DNA from: Paludibacter sp.
GTDB lineage: Bacteria > Bacteroidota > Bacteroidia > Bacteroidales > Paludibacteraceae
NCBI GenBank assembly: GCA_009787075.1
Contig: WRGS01000139.1
Location: 1 to 6,781, forward strand
DNA: 6,781 bases
Direction: 5' to 3'
In this document: piece by piece, positions 6,761 to 6,781 of the stretch
Layout of the letters: every line of letters starts with the position of its first letter
Position numbering within the stretch: the stretch's first letter is position 1
Program-made: the position numbers and the translations under genes
The notes under the pieces: model-generated
Seen by the model: the letters and a program-made list of their open reading frames with translations, nothing else
Database searches by the model: none
What the model was told of the DNA's origin: nothing

Positions 6761-6762
6761 TA
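6755..6762 (-). promoter_or_regulatory. Possible second -7 promoter element
   Basis: The minus strand reads TAATTTTG, matching TAnnTTTG. The window ends 19 bases upstream of it, so a correctly spaced -33 TTG cannot be confirmed. If real, transcription would run through the hairpin patch towards hsdM as a long-leader second promoter. Confidence 0.25.
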
Positions 6763-6781
6763 GCAATTATTTTCAAACGAC

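Noticed and set aside
6557..6763. Plus-strand open frame of 68 codons
   Set aside because: It runs through the hsdM promoter and the hairpin patch, has no recognisable domain and no promoter, and changes composition sharply midway.
1..6781. CRISPR array, tRNA or rRNA gene, insertion sequence
   Set aside because: I saw no regularly spaced repeats, cloverleaf-like segments, transposase motifs or terminal inverted repeats. Coding genes fill nearly all of 1-6529.

Overview
The window holds a tightly packed defence operon, read entirely from the minus strand (right to left). It contains a complete three-gene Type I restriction-modification (R-M) system in the order hsdM - hsdS - hsdR. This is followed without a break by an AbiE-type (type IV) toxin-antitoxin pair: the whole antitoxin-like gene and the first 43 codons of the toxin gene, which runs off the left edge. 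The organism is most likely a member of the Bacteroidota. The region upstream of hsdM has a good Bacteroidota-type promoter (TATCTTTG with a TTG 21 bases upstream), most starts lack a Shine-Dalgarno sequence, and the DNA is AT-rich. Nothing in the sequence allows a genus call.

Right to left: 6530-6781 is non-coding. It has a 52% GC patch with several short hairpins (6661-6760), then a very AT-rich stretch (about 22% GC, 6541-6660) with a 7-bp inverted repeat and the hsdM promoter. hsdM (6529-5060) is an adenine methyltransferase with intact SAM and NPPY motifs. hsdS (5060-3870) is a two-domain specificity subunit. hsdR (3873-898) is an SF2 translocase with an intact PD-ExK nuclease motif. An 18-bp inverted repeat (880-897) then lies directly after the hsdR stop, followed by the antitoxin-like gene (859-128) and the partial toxin gene (131-1).

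The junctions suggest one transcript with translational coupling: TAATG at hsdM/hsdS, ATGA at hsdS/hsdR, a 38-base gap at hsdR/antitoxin, and ATGA at antitoxin/toxin. HsdM and HsdS would form the methylase that marks host DNA. Adding HsdR gives the complex that translocates and cuts unmodified DNA. The AbiE pair would act as a second, growth-arrest layer, or would make the locus hard to lose. The R-M genes are of ordinary kinds. The less usual points are the embedded AbiE pair with its own possible operator, an A8 tract positioned so that slippage would fuse antitoxin to toxin, and the low GC of the first hsdS recognition domain.
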